Positions 18,645-27,964 of a stretch of 64,000 nt of DNA are shown here, piece by piece. The notes beneath the pieces were generated by a model. That model was given only the letters and a program-made list of their open reading frames with translations. It ran no database searches and was not told where the DNA came from. Both the position numbers and the translations under genes were made by a program. Source of the stretch: an uncultured Clostridium sp. Lineage in GTDB: Bacteria > Bacillota > Clostridia > TANB77 > CAG-508. The stretch covers positions 1-64,000 of the forward strand of contig USGK01000005.1 of assembly GCA_900554175.1 (NCBI GenBank), given 5' to 3'. Each line of letters opens with the position of its first letter. The stretch's first letter is position 1.

Positions 18645-19652
18645 TTAATCAAAATAATTAAGCATCATTGCTTCTTTAATCCTTTTCATGTTCTTTTTTG
18701 CTTCTTCTCTAGCTTTTGCAGTTCCTTCTTTTAGAATCTGATCAACAATTTCAGGATGTCCTTCATAGTATTTTCTTTTTTCTCTAATTGGTTTTAAAGT
18801 TGCAATTATATTTTTTGCAAGCTCTTTTTTGCAGGCAACACAACCTCTTTGACCTTTTCTACATTCTTCGCAAACTTTTTTACATTCTTCCGGAGTTGTA
18901 AAAAGATTGTGATAATATGAAACCATACAAATATCTGGATTTCCTAAGTCGTCTTTTCTTATTCTGTTTGGATCTGTTACAGCACTCATCACTTTTTTTG
19001 TTATTTCCTCATCAGAATCTGAAAGATAAATTGCATTTCCTAATGATTTTCCCATCTTTTCATTTCCATCTAAACCTTTAATTCTTTTATTTTTAGAAAG
19101 CATTATTTCTGGCTCAACTAATATATCTCCATAAATTGAATTAAATTTTCTTACTATTTCTCTACATTGCTCAATTAGTGGTTCTTGATCTTCGCCTGTT
19201 GGTATAATTGCTCCATTTAAGACTGTTATATCTGCTGCTTGGTTTACAGGGTAACCTAAAAAACCATATGTTACACTTTCTCCAAAAAGTTCTCTTTTTT
19301 GTGCAATTTCTGTTTTTACAGTTGGATTTCTTTGTAATCTTGCAATTGTTACAAGATTCGAGAAAAATATTGTAAGTTCAGCTGTTTCTGGTATCATTGA
19401 TTGAATATATATTGTTGATTTTTTTGGATCTATTCCGCATGCTAAATAATCCATTACTACTTCTCTAACATTTTTTCTAACTTTTTCAGGATTGTTAAAA
19501 TTATCTGTTAATGCTTGTACATCTGCTATTAAAATAAATGTTTCATATTCTTCTTGTAATTTAACTCTATTTTGAATAGAACCAAAGTAATGCCCTATAT
19601 GTAATTTTCCTGTTGGTCTGTCACCTGTTAAAATTCTTTTTTTATTTTCCAT
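18645..19652 (-). CDS. trpS: Tryptophanyl-tRNA synthetase
   Basis: The 335-residue class I synthetase has GDRPTGKLHIGHYFGS at the start, AADITVLNGAIIPTGEDQEP in the tryptophan/ATP pocket and the EKMGKSLGN signature loop. Near the C-terminal third it has a Cys cluster (CKKVCEECRKGQRGCVACKK), as in the Firmicutes-type TrpS with a metal-binding insertion. GGAAGGG precedes the ATG. It is the first gene of the unit that continues into argS. Confidence 0.96.
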   Translation of the reverse strand: MENKKRILTGDRPTGKLHIGHYFGSIQNRVKLQEEYETFILIADVQALTDNFNNPEKVRKNVREVVMDYLACGIDPKKSTIYIQSMIPETAELTIFFSNLVTIARLQRNPTVKTEIAQKRELFGESVTYGFLGYPVNQAADITVLNGAIIPTGEDQEPLIEQCREIVRKFNSIYGDILVEPEIMLSKNKRIKGLDGNEKMGKSLGNAIYLSDSDEEITKKVMSAVTDPNRIRKDDLGNPDICMVSYYHNLFTTPEECKKVCEECRKGQRGCVACKKELAKNIIATLKPIREKRKYYEGHPEIVDQILKEGTAKAREEAKKNMKRIKEAMMLNYFD

Positions 19653-19746
19653 ATTAAAATCCCTTCCTTTCTTTTAAGCTACAAAATTTTATTAAGAAGA
19701 TTTACTTTCTTTTTATTAAAACAATCTAAATATCACTTTTTAAAAA

Positions 19747-19775
19747 GGCATTTTGATAATAACAATCAAAATGCC
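19747..19775 (-). terminator. Terminator after cysS
   Basis: A perfect 11-bp stem, GGCATTTTGAT (19747-19757) and ATCAAAATGCC (19765-19775), with a 7-base loop. On the minus strand TTTTT follows. It separates cysS from trpS. Confidence 0.85.
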
Positions 19776-19804
19776 AATTTATTATTGTTTGCTTATTTGA
19801 TATT

Positions 19805-21190
19805 TTATTTTTTTATTTCATATCCTTCTTTTGTATCTTTTATTGTATATCCTTTAGACAAAATTTCATCTCTTAATTTATCTGACTCTGCCCAATTTTT
19901 GTTTATTCTAGCCTGCTTTCTTTTTTCTGCTAATTCTATTATCTCTTTTGGAATATTATTTTCTTCTTGTACAGGTTTTCTATCTATATCTATTGCTAAA
20001 ATAGTATCAAATTTTGCAAGCAATTTTGCAATGTCAGGAGATTTTTTTTCGTATTTTATAGCATCCCATACTATTCCCATTGCTAATGGTATATTTAAAT
20101 CATCATTTATTGCTTTGTGGAATTTTTCTTCAAATTCATTTATTGTATCGCATGATACATTATCCTTACCATTTAAATGTTTTTGATATCCTTCTCTTAA
20201 TTTTATAAGAGCTTTTGAGTTTGCTTCTATTCCTTCCCATGTAAAGTTTATTTTGTTTCTATAACTTCCTGTGTATGTAAACATTCTATACACTAGTGGA
20301 TCGTATCCTCTTTTTATAATATCATTTAATAGATATACATTTCCTAAACTTTTTGACATTTTTCCGCCGTTTATTAATAAGTACTCTCCATGCATCCAAT
20401 ACCTAGCTGGTATTTTTCCATATGCACCTTTACTTTGTGCAATTTCATTTTCGTGGTGTGTTGGAATTAAATCAATTCCACCTGTATGTATATCAAATGT
20501 TTCTCCTAAATATTTTTGGCCCATTGCTGAGCATTCTATATGCCATCCTGGATAGCTTAGTCCCCATGGGCTTTCCCATTTCATTAAATGATTTTCTGGT
20601 GCTTTTATCCATACTGCAAAGTCGTATGGATTTCTTTTTTCAGGATCAACTTCGACTCTAGCTCCTGCTTTTTGATTTCTAACATCTATTCCTGACAATA
20701 TGCCATACTTATCTAATTTTGATACATCAAAATATATAGCTGTAGATGTTTCATAAGCGTAACCATTATCTATTAGTCTTTTTACATATTCAATCATTTC
20801 TTTAATGTGATCTGTTGCTTTGCACACTATTTCGGGAGTTTCTATATTTAATGCTTTTAAGTCTTCAAAAAATAATTTTGTATAATATTCAGCTATTTCT
20901 TTTGGATCTTTATGCATTTCTTTTGCTGATTTTATCATTTTGTCTTCTCCTTCATCAGCATCTGAAACTAAATGTCCAACATCTGTTATGTTCATTACAT
21001 GTTTTAACTTATATCCATTATACTTAAGTACTCTTCTTAATACATCTTGAAATATAATTGTTCTCATATTTCCTATTGTTGCGTCTTTGTAAACTGTTGG
21101 TCCACATGAATACATTCTTACTTCGTTACCATTTTCAGGCTTAAACATTTCTTTTTGTTTTGTTAGTGTGTTATAAAAATATATATCCAT
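19805..21190 (-). CDS. cysS: Cysteinyl-tRNA synthetase
   Basis: The 461-residue class I enzyme has the zinc-site YSCGPTVYKDATIGNMRT, in which TIGN replaces HIGH as usual for CysRS. WHIECSAMG and HTGGIDLIPTHHENEIAQS supply the other zinc ligands. KMSKSLGN is the signature loop, and a short C-terminal anticodon domain follows. AAGGAGAG lies eight bases before the ATG. The upstream gap to the PBP gene holds nested hairpins that may control read-through into cysS. Confidence 0.97.
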   Translation of the reverse strand: MDIYFYNTLTKQKEMFKPENGNEVRMYSCGPTVYKDATIGNMRTIIFQDVLRRVLKYNGYKLKHVMNITDVGHLVSDADEGEDKMIKSAKEMHKDPKEIAEYYTKLFFEDLKALNIETPEIVCKATDHIKEMIEYVKRLIDNGYAYETSTAIYFDVSKLDKYGILSGIDVRNQKAGARVEVDPEKRNPYDFAVWIKAPENHLMKWESPWGLSYPGWHIECSAMGQKYLGETFDIHTGGIDLIPTHHENEIAQSKGAYGKIPARYWMHGEYLLINGGKMSKSLGNVYLLNDIIKRGYDPLVYRMFTYTGSYRNKINFTWEGIEANSKALIKLREGYQKHLNGKDNVSCDTINEFEEKFHKAINDDLNIPLAMGIVWDAIKYEKKSPDIAKLLAKFDTILAIDIDRKPVQEENNIPKEIIELAEKRKQARINKNWAESDKLRDEILSKGYTIKDTKEGYEIKK

Positions 21191-21209
21191 AGACTTCTCT
21201 CCTTAAAAA

Positions 21210-21282
21210 GGTAATTGAGGAACATTTTAGCAATTACCTATTTTTCTTTTAAAGGCAATTTCTAATATGTTCCTAAATTACC
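21210..21282 (-). promoter_or_regulatory. Nested tandem hairpins between the PBP gene and cysS
   Basis: Four arms are visible: 21267-21282, 21254-21261, 21231-21238 and 21210-21225. Neighbouring arms pair as two short hairpins, the second followed on the minus strand by TTTTT (a terminator form). Alternatively the two outer 16-base arms pair with only one mismatch while the inner arms pair inside them. The element ends just before the cysS ribosome site. Confidence 0.6.
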
Positions 21283-21286
21283 TTTC

Positions 21287-24001
21287 TTATACATCTTTGC
21301 TAGTATTGTTTTTATTTGTTTCATTTTTTGTTTCTGTTGTCTTGTTTTCTGATGTTGTTGTATTATTTTTATCTTTTTCTTTATCTTTTTCTTTTACATT
21401 TATTGTTCTTGTAACTTTAGTTTCTTTTCCTTTTGAATTTTTTACTTTATATGTTACTGTATATTTTCCTGCTTTTGTTGTATTTACAGCACCTGATGTT
21501 TCTATTTTACCTGAAATATCTCCATCTATTTCGTCAGTTGCTTTTGCTCCTTCTTCCTCATATTTATCTCCAACTGTTAAAGTAATAGTTGCTGCTCCAT
21601 TTAGAGTTATTTTTGGTGCCGAAATTACTTTATTTGTATTTTCTGCATTATGTTTTGTACAATATGTTGTAGGAGCTTCTCTTGTAGATGAGGATTTGTT
21701 TTTCCATAATCCTAATCTTTCTTTTTCTACTGTATATGAATAATATTGTGTTGAGACATTTGTACAATATTCATTTGCAAGTAAATCTGTCTCGTTACAA
21801 ATCTTAGCTGAATTTGTATGTGCATCACAATCACCAGGAACCATTCCTTCTACAAATATTTCTTGGTATGTATCTGTACATTTGCTTGTTGCTTTTTTTC
21901 CTGATGTTTTGCATATTGTTGCACTTACTATTCCTTCTGGTTTGTCAAATTTTGATCCATCCATTCCATAATGAATGTTTTTCATAACTGCACTCCAAAT
22001 TTTTCCGGCCCAGTTTGTTTCTCCTTTTATTGTTTCATTTTCATCATATCCATACCATGTTGCACCTGTATAATAATTTGTAAATCCACATAGCCATTTA
22101 TCATAATAATTATTTGTACTACCTGTTTTAGCTGCTACATCCATTCCTGAAATTTTACAATATGTTGCAGTACCTCCTGAAACTACAGATTTTAATATGT
22201 CTTTTACCACATAAGCTGTTTGAGCAGAAAATACTTGTTGTTGTTCTTGTTTTGGCTCAAGTACAACATTTCCGCTTTGATCTGTTACTTTTGTATATAA
22301 TAATGGTGTTCTATATACTCCATTGTTTGCGATTGTTGCATATGCAGCAGCCATTTCAAGTGGTGTAATACCATCTGTAAATCCGCCTATTGCAAGTGAT
22401 GCTAATCCATCTTTTTCTTTATTTATTGTTGTTACTCCCATTTTTTCTAAGTATTCGGTAGATTTTGCTGGTGTTAATTCTGATACTACTTTTATAAATG
22501 GTATATTTTGAGATGACATTGTTGCACTTCTTATAGAAATTAATCCTTTAAAAGCATTATAATCTTTTGGATTATAATTTCCTGGGAATTCTGTTGCACA
22601 GTCATCATATATTGTTGCAGGTGTTATAACACCCTCATTTATTCCTGGTACTAATGATGTAAGTGGTTTTATTGAAGAACCTGTCTGTCTTGGACTTTGT
22701 GTTGCACGGTTTAATCCTCTTGATTCTGTTTTTGCTCCCAGTCCTCCTACAACACCTACTACATAGCCTGTTTGGTTGTCTATAACTGCCATTGATGATT
22801 GTGATGTTATTTTTTTGCCATTTTCGTCTGTTCCTTTACTAGAAGGTTTTTGATATGTTTCTCCCCCATCAATCATAACTTCATTCATTGAATTTTGTAA
22901 GTCTGTATTTTGTGTTGAATAAATTGTAAGTCCACTACTGTATACATATGTTGTTGCTAATGCTCTTGATATATTTTTTTGTTCTGCCACATCTTCTATT
23001 ACTTTTGCAATTGTTGCATCTGTATGGTATGAGTATATTGAACTCGAATCTGTTCCTTTTGTGAATACTAATCCATTATTTACTTCTTCACATGCAGAGT
23101 CATACTCTTCTTTGTTTATAGATCCTAATTTTAACATTTGGTCTAATACTGTTTTAGTTCTTGAATTTATCTTTTGCTTTTTATTTTCACTTTCATTATA
23201 TCCATTTTCTCCATATGGATTATATAAATTTGGTCCTTTGTTGATTCCTGCCAAAAATGCGCATTGTGCTAAATCTAGCTCTGAAGCACTTTTATTAAAG
23301 TAATATTTTGAACCAACTTCAACTCCTGAATTTTTTCCACCTACAAATATTATGTTTAAATATAATTCTAGTATTTGATCTTTTGAAAGCATTTTCTCTA
23401 TCTGATATGCCTTTGCCCATTCTTTAACTTTTCTTGTAACGCCTTCAAATCCTGTGTCTTCATCATCTTTTGTTATATTTTTTACAAGTTGTTGTGTTAT
23501 TGTACTTCCACCGAATGATGAATTACCTGCATGTGTTACGAAACTTGCAATAGCAGCTGTTGTTCTTTTTAAGTCTACACCATTATGTTCATAAAATCTT
23601 TCATCTTCTATTGCTATGTATGCTTTTGGAAGATATTTAGACATATCATCTAATGTTATAATTTTTCTACTTTCGTCACCACTTAATTCGGCAATTACAG
23701 TTCCTGCACTATCTACTACCTCAGAATTTGATTGTTTTATTACTAATTCCTCTTTTTTTATTTCAAAATCATCGCCCCATCCACAGTAAACCATTCCTAC
23801 TATAACTCCTGCAACAACTACTATAAGAAGTATTACTAAAATAAGTAATATTCTTAAAGCTATTGCTAATTTAGGGTGTTTTTTAGAAAATTTTTGTTTT
23901 TTATTTTTCTTTTCTTTTACTGGTTTCATACTTAAATTTTTTTGTGTATTTTTATTCTTTTTATTTTTACTTCTATTTTTCTTCTTTGAATTATCTCCCA
24001 T
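21287..24001 (-). CDS. Class A penicillin-binding protein (PBP1a-type) with Ig-like tail
   Basis: A cytoplasmic Lys-rich N-terminus and one membrane segment precede the GT51 domain: EDERFYEHNGVD, GGSTITQQLVKN, RKVKEWAKAYQIEK and LELYLN. The transpeptidase domain has SSIK (SxxK), SQN (SxN) and KTGS. After about residue 780 an added Ig-like domain (TLTVGDKYEEEGAKATD to TYKVKNSKGKETKVTRTI, DUF5011-like) and a Lys/Thr/Asn tail follow. It polymerises and crosslinks peptidoglycan. I chose ATG 24001 (904 residues) because AAAGGA is 12 bases upstream; ATG 24013 touches that site and ATG 24082 is poorly placed. Confidence 0.93.
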   Translation of the reverse strand: MGDNSKKKNRSKNKKNKNTQKNLSMKPVKEKKNKKQKFSKKHPKLAIALRILLILVILLIVVVAGVIVGMVYCGWGDDFEIKKEELVIKQSNSEVVDSAGTVIAELSGDESRKIITLDDMSKYLPKAYIAIEDERFYEHNGVDLKRTTAAIASFVTHAGNSSFGGSTITQQLVKNITKDDEDTGFEGVTRKVKEWAKAYQIEKMLSKDQILELYLNIIFVGGKNSGVEVGSKYYFNKSASELDLAQCAFLAGINKGPNLYNPYGENGYNESENKKQKINSRTKTVLDQMLKLGSINKEEYDSACEEVNNGLVFTKGTDSSSIYSYHTDATIAKVIEDVAEQKNISRALATTYVYSSGLTIYSTQNTDLQNSMNEVMIDGGETYQKPSSKGTDENGKKITSQSSMAVIDNQTGYVVGVVGGLGAKTESRGLNRATQSPRQTGSSIKPLTSLVPGINEGVITPATIYDDCATEFPGNYNPKDYNAFKGLISIRSATMSSQNIPFIKVVSELTPAKSTEYLEKMGVTTINKEKDGLASLAIGGFTDGITPLEMAAAYATIANNGVYRTPLLYTKVTDQSGNVVLEPKQEQQQVFSAQTAYVVKDILKSVVSGGTATYCKISGMDVAAKTGSTNNYYDKWLCGFTNYYTGATWYGYDENETIKGETNWAGKIWSAVMKNIHYGMDGSKFDKPEGIVSATICKTSGKKATSKCTDTYQEIFVEGMVPGDCDAHTNSAKICNETDLLANEYCTNVSTQYYSYTVEKERLGLWKNKSSSTREAPTTYCTKHNAENTNKVISAPKITLNGAATITLTVGDKYEEEGAKATDEIDGDISGKIETSGAVNTTKAGKYTVTYKVKNSKGKETKVTRTINVKEKDKEKDKNNTTTSENKTTETKNETNKNNTSKDV

Positions 24002-24173
24002 TTTTAAATCCATTCCTTTCACAAGGCAAAAATCAGGTCGAAAAGAATTAAATTTTGACAAAAGACTTTTCTTTGAACGCATATGTTTATTATTTATGTT
24101 ACCTCATTTTAAACAAATTTTCATAAAGTCAAAATAATAATTATTTTCCAACTTTTTCTCCTTAAATGCTTAC

Positions 24174-24202
24174 ATTATATTATATTTTACCAAAAAAAGC
24201 AA
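24174..24202 (-). promoter_or_regulatory. Sigma-A promoter of the PBP-cysS unit
   Basis: TTGCTT (24197-24202), 17 bases, TATAAT (24174-24179) on the minus strand, about 170 bases before the chosen PBP start. Confidence 0.65.
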
Positions 24203-24225
24203 GTAGTTATGAAGATAATTGAATT

Positions 24226-25086
24226 TTAAAATTCATTCTTTTTTGAGGTTATTAATTTACATATTTTTATATCTTCTGTATCTATTTTACCTAAAAGATA
24301 ATAATATTCCAATATTTCATTAAAATCATATTTTTCTTCGTTTTCACTTTTTAATAAACTATATCTCATTATTTCTTCATTTTTTACTACATCTTTAACA
24401 TCTAATTTTGACTTATATCCGTCTATTATAACTCCTGCAAATCTTTTCTTACGTATTTTTACATTTTCTTCAAAATTTACAATTATAGCATCATCTTTTA
24501 TATTGTATAAATTTATTATTTCTTTTGGAATATCTATATTTAAAATTATGTCAGATCTTATTATTCCTTTTTTCCTATTATTTGTTATTGTAATTATTAT
24601 TCCTTCATCACACAGAACCTCGTCTAATTTCTTGAGTTCTTTCCTTTTGTTTGTTACAATTGTTAATTCTTTTACTTTTTTTGCTAAAATCATTGTATTA
24701 TTTTTTAAAAATTTATCTGCTGTATTTGAAAGAATAGCAATTTTTGCATCATTACATGATATATTTTTTCTTTCTAGTATATATTCTAATACTTCTATCA
24801 TTTTCATTTTAAAAATTATTTTTCCGTCAATTATGTTAATATTATTTGAATATAACAGATTTACAAGTTCTTCATCTTTTTTTATATCTTTGCTTAGAAG
24901 TACAGTCTTACACTTATTCATTTCTAAAATTCTATTTATCTTTTTTATTATTTTTATTTTTTTTCTGAGTTTTATTTTTTCTATATCTTGATTTATAATT
25001 ATTGTGTTTTGCAATAATTCAGTCTTCTTGAATATTTTTTTTATGATATTACTATTTTTGTTTTCTATACATAAAATTTTTTGCAT
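24226..25086 (-). CDS. Hypothetical protein with Rossmann-like segment
   Basis: I do not recognise this 286-residue, Lys/Ile-rich protein. Residues about 118-215 look like a dinucleotide-fold domain. There is a beta strand and turn AKIAILSNTADKFL, then LTIVTNKRKEL and LCDEGIIITITNN, a pattern seen in glutamyl-tRNA reductase or shikimate dehydrogenase-like domains, but the classical GxGxxG is absent. No signal peptide or membrane helix is seen. AAAGGAAG lies 13 bases before the ATG. It lies between a terminator after greA and the PBP promoter. A link to stage II-IV sporulation or wall genes cannot be shown. Confidence 0.7.
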   Translation of the reverse strand: MQKILCIENKNSNIIKKIFKKTELLQNTIIINQDIEKIKLRKKIKIIKKINRILEMNKCKTVLLSKDIKKDEELVNLLYSNNINIIDGKIIFKMKMIEVLEYILERKNISCNDAKIAILSNTADKFLKNNTMILAKKVKELTIVTNKRKELKKLDEVLCDEGIIITITNNRKKGIIRSDIILNIDIPKEIINLYNIKDDAIIVNFEENVKIRKKRFAGVIIDGYKSKLDVKDVVKNEEIMRYSLLKSENEEKYDFNEILEYYYLLGKIDTEDIKICKLITSKKNEF

Positions 25087-25192
25087 ATATACTTAAATTC
25101 TTCCTTTCTTTGGCACAGCATATGTAAAATGTACCCTAAGTTTTATTTATATTATATAAACAATTATATTTTAGGTTAGAAATTTTATGTAT

Positions 25193-25239
25193 AAAAAAAA
25201 CGAAATCTATTAAGCAATATAAACTGCTAATAAATTCCG
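25193..25239 (-). terminator. Terminator after greA
   Basis: CGAAATCTATTAAGCA (25201-25216) pairs with TGCTAATAAATTCCG (25225-25239) with wobble pairs and one bulge. Eight T residues follow on the minus strand. Confidence 0.85.
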
Positions 25240-25271
25240 ATTTTTATAATAATCGTATTTTATGTATCGAC

Positions 25272-25748
25272 TTATTTTTTTATTGATAATATTTTGAATT
25301 TTATTATTCCTGATGGTGCATCTACTTCTACTGTTTCTCCTTTTTTTCTTCCAAGAAGTGCACTTCCTATTGGTGATTCATTAGATATTTTATTTTCAGC
25401 TAAATTAACTTCTGTAGAACCTACTATGGTATATTCTACTTCTTCATCAAATTCTTCATCATGTAATAATACTGTATTTCCTATTTGAACTGTTTTTGTA
25501 TCAATTTCTTTTTCATCGATTATTTTTGCATTTCTAATTTTTGTTTCTAGTTCTGCTATTTTATTTTCATTTTCAGCTTGTGCAGATTTCGCTTCATCAT
25601 ATTCTGAATTTTCTGACAAATCTCCGAATCCTAATGCAACTTTTATTCTTTCTGCAACTTCTGTTCTTTTTTCTGTTTTTAAATAATTTAATTCTTGCTC
25701 TAATTTTTCAAATCCTTCTTTTGTAAGGATTACTTCCTTTTCTTCCAT
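25272..25748 (-). CDS. greA: Transcription elongation factor GreA
   Basis: The 158-residue protein has an N-terminal coiled coil (about residues 10-75, LTKEGFEKLEQELNYLKTEKR, then DLSENSEYDEAKSAQ with the acidic tip that reaches the RNA polymerase active site) and a C-terminal FKBP-like domain ending SPIGSALLGRKKGETVEVDAPSG. It rescues backtracked polymerase by stimulating RNA cleavage. GAGG precedes the ATG. It follows the SecF-like gene by 17 bases and ends at a strong terminator. Confidence 0.96.
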   Translation of the reverse strand: MEEKEVILTKEGFEKLEQELNYLKTEKRTEVAERIKVALGFGDLSENSEYDEAKSAQAENENKIAELETKIRNAKIIDEKEIDTKTVQIGNTVLLHDEEFDEEVEYTIVGSTEVNLAENKISNESPIGSALLGRKKGETVEVDAPSGIIKFKILSIKK

Positions 25749-25765
25749 AATTCTGTCCTCTTTTC

Positions 25766-26428
25766 TTAATTTTTCTCACTTTTATTTTTAATTTCTTTTA
25801 AAGCCTGCTCAAATTTATATGCAATTATACTTAAAAGTAATGCATATAAAGCAATTGCCCCCGCTATAGTCATAGTACCAAATGGTACACGTGTTAATAA
25901 TATAATAGAAAAATATACTGTTTCCCCTATTATTGGACAAATAAGCCCCTTAAATAGAATATTTAGAACTCCTAATTTTCTATATCTTATTATAAAATAT
26001 AATAGTACTATTGCAAATGACATTATACCTGGTAATATATATGGTTTTATAATATCTTTTATTCTTGTATGTTCAATATTTACAATTGACACATTATCTT
26101 TTGATAATTCTAATCCATATTCTTCATTTACTTTTTCAACAATTCCATCTCTTTCTTCTTCTGTAATTTCCTTTGATGAAATTTGAACCACATTCTTAAA
26201 TATTTCTACTTCTTTAACTTCAAATTCTTTTCCATTTAGTTTTTCTTTTACTATTTCTTTAATTTTTGAAATTTCAAAACCTGTTTTATTTGCAAGTGTA
26301 ATTTGATCTTTTTTTGCATATTCTAAGTCAAACTCAAATCCTTTTACGAAATACATTACAGCTCCTGCAATTATTAGTATACATGCTATAATATATATAA
26401 TTTTTTTACTAAATATTGTTTTTTTCAT
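25766..26428 (-). CDS. Divergent SecF-like protein
   Basis: The 220-residue protein has an N-terminal helix, a periplasmic-type domain starting GFEFDLEYAKKDQITLA (like the SecF F-D-x-x-GG region but without GG) and four C-terminal membrane helices. It directly follows a SecD-like gene, and its fold order is that of SecF. The usual SecF TM4 motif with V-x-x-x-DR-I-R-E is absent; this stretch reads ALYALLLSIIAYKFEQALKEI. SecDF uses proton flow to pull exported proteins. Loss of the acidic residue suggests another mode or altered function. AAGGAA precedes the ATG. Confidence 0.7.
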   Translation of the reverse strand: MKKTIFSKKIIYIIACILIIAGAVMYFVKGFEFDLEYAKKDQITLANKTGFEISKIKEIVKEKLNGKEFEVKEVEIFKNVVQISSKEITEEERDGIVEKVNEEYGLELSKDNVSIVNIEHTRIKDIIKPYILPGIMSFAIVLLYFIIRYRKLGVLNILFKGLICPIIGETVYFSIILLTRVPFGTMTIAGAIALYALLLSIIAYKFEQALKEIKNKSEKN

Positions 26429-26459
26429 TTATTCTATATTCCTTTCTTCTTGCCTTGAA

Positions 26460-27902
26460 TTATTTTATTTCTATTATTTTTCTTGTAACTAATAAGTTAT
26501 ATAATAGTACTAAAACGACACCCCAAAAAGTTACCATTCCATATGTTGCAATTCTCTCGAACGACATAAATGTAAATACTACTGCTATAACTGCTACTGG
26601 AACAATTATTGATATAAATGATTTATATTCTTTTGTAAATTCTTTTTTTCTAATTTCATCATCTGGCTCGTTAATTCTTAAAAATTTTATTTGTGAAAAA
26701 TAATTAATTAAAATTACAACTACTATTCCTGCAATACTTTCTATAGAAATTTTTACATTTGTATATCTTATTAAAAGCAAATATAATGCTATGAATCCGA
26801 AAAATCCTATTGTTCCTGCAATACCTTTTGTTTTAAACTTTATACATAATGCAATTAACATTATTGCTAAAATTGCTATACCAATATATACTATATTTTT
26901 GTCACTTGTATTTTCTTTTACAAATTGGTTTTGCATAACTTTATAACTTAATGGCATTTCTCCAGAATTTAATATTGTTGCTATTGTTGATGTGGATTTT
27001 AGTTGTTTTGATATTTCATCTGAATCTTTCGAGCTTTTTCCCATTGACAAATCAATTATTCCATCTTTTATAGGTTCATCAAAGCTTGTAGTTACCATTT
27101 TATTGTTATCAATTGCAAGTACTATTTGTTTTTGTTTATTTTCTTCTTTAGATTCAGTATTTTCTGTGCTTTCTGTATTTGTAGTATCTGAGTTTTCTTC
27201 TGTTGTTGCATTTTCTTCTGTATTTGTAGAATTATTTGTTGTATTGTTTTCTACTTTTTTGTATTCATTTTCTGTTAAATTCGCAAATGTCTTTCTTCCT
27301 TCTTTGTCTAGTTCTAATTGTAAATAAACTGTAGTTCCGCTTTCTGCTGTATTATATACTGATTTTGCCTTTTTTAGATCACTATTTTTTATATATACTT
27401 GTTCTTGGTTTTCTGAATCTCTTATTTCAAATTTTCCAACTTGTAAAAGATTACTTACTACATGATCTGTTTCTTCGTTTTCTGCAATCTTTAAGAAAAT
27501 TTTTCCTGTTTCTTCATTTATACTTATAGAATAGTCATCTACACCTAATTTTTTTAATCTTTTTTCTATTATTTCTTTTGATTTTTTGTAATTTTCAATT
27601 GTTTTAGCGTCATCACTGTTTACTTTATCTTCTGTAATTTTATATGAATTTTGTGAGATTGTGCTTTCATCTATACTGTCAGTATCTCCAACTACATTTC
27701 CATCTGCATCTAAAACTTTAGTTGCATCACTTACTTCTAAAATAAGTTGTCTATATCCTTGTATATCTGATGCATAAGAATAATCTTTTACAATATTTTC
27801 ATACTTACCTGACTTTTTCATATATATTCCTGCAAATGATACTAAGCATATTGTTAATATTGCTAAAATTTTTATAATTATTGTTAATTTTTTTTCTTTC
27901 AT
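26460..27902 (-). CDS. Divergent SecD-like protein
   Basis: The 480-residue protein has an N-terminal membrane helix, the P1 region with YRQLILEVSDA, EIIEKRLKKLGVDDYSI and KIFLKIAE, the G-K-F-E-I-R-D motif, and a C-terminal set of membrane helices. A Thr/Asn/Glu-rich low-complexity insert of about 45 residues (near residues 225-270) interrupts the periplasmic domain. The TM4 motif is IESIAGIVVVILINYFSQIKFLRI, where typical SecD has a conserved Asp (IAGIV-x-GMAVDANV). The protein lies just before the SecF-like gene, so the pair is probably a SecDF variant. AGGAGA precedes the ATG, and a hairpin sits next to it. Confidence 0.75.
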   Translation of the reverse strand: MKEKKLTIIIKILAILTICLVSFAGIYMKKSGKYENIVKDYSYASDIQGYRQLILEVSDATKVLDADGNVVGDTDSIDESTISQNSYKITEDKVNSDDAKTIENYKKSKEIIEKRLKKLGVDDYSISINEETGKIFLKIAENEETDHVVSNLLQVGKFEIRDSENQEQVYIKNSDLKKAKSVYNTAESGTTVYLQLELDKEGRKTFANLTENEYKKVENNTTNNSTNTEENATTEENSDTTNTESTENTESKEENKQKQIVLAIDNNKMVTTSFDEPIKDGIIDLSMGKSSKDSDEISKQLKSTSTIATILNSGEMPLSYKVMQNQFVKENTSDKNIVYIGIAILAIMLIALCIKFKTKGIAGTIGFFGFIALYLLLIRYTNVKISIESIAGIVVVILINYFSQIKFLRINEPDDEIRKKEFTKEYKSFISIIVPVAVIAVVFTFMSFERIATYGMVTFWGVVLVLLYNLLVTRKIIEIK

Positions 27903-27920
27903 TTCTCCTAGCAGATATGG

Positions 27921-27943
27921 GATTTCCCATATCTCCTCCTTCC
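27921..27943 (-). promoter_or_regulatory. Hairpin and extra SD in the secD leader
   Basis: AGATATGGGA and TCCCATATCT form a 10-bp stem spanning about 27913-27934, just before the secD ribosome site. A strong GGAAGGAGG (27935-27943) sits before an out-of-frame ATG at 27930 that would start a 41-codon ORF ending near 27805 inside secD. Confidence 0.45.
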
Positions 27944-27964
27944 TAATTGTATTTTTATTTTTAA

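Noticed and set aside
21191..21290. T-box riboswitch before cysS
   Set aside because: The T-box bulge sequence and specifier loop are not seen; only nested hairpins are present.
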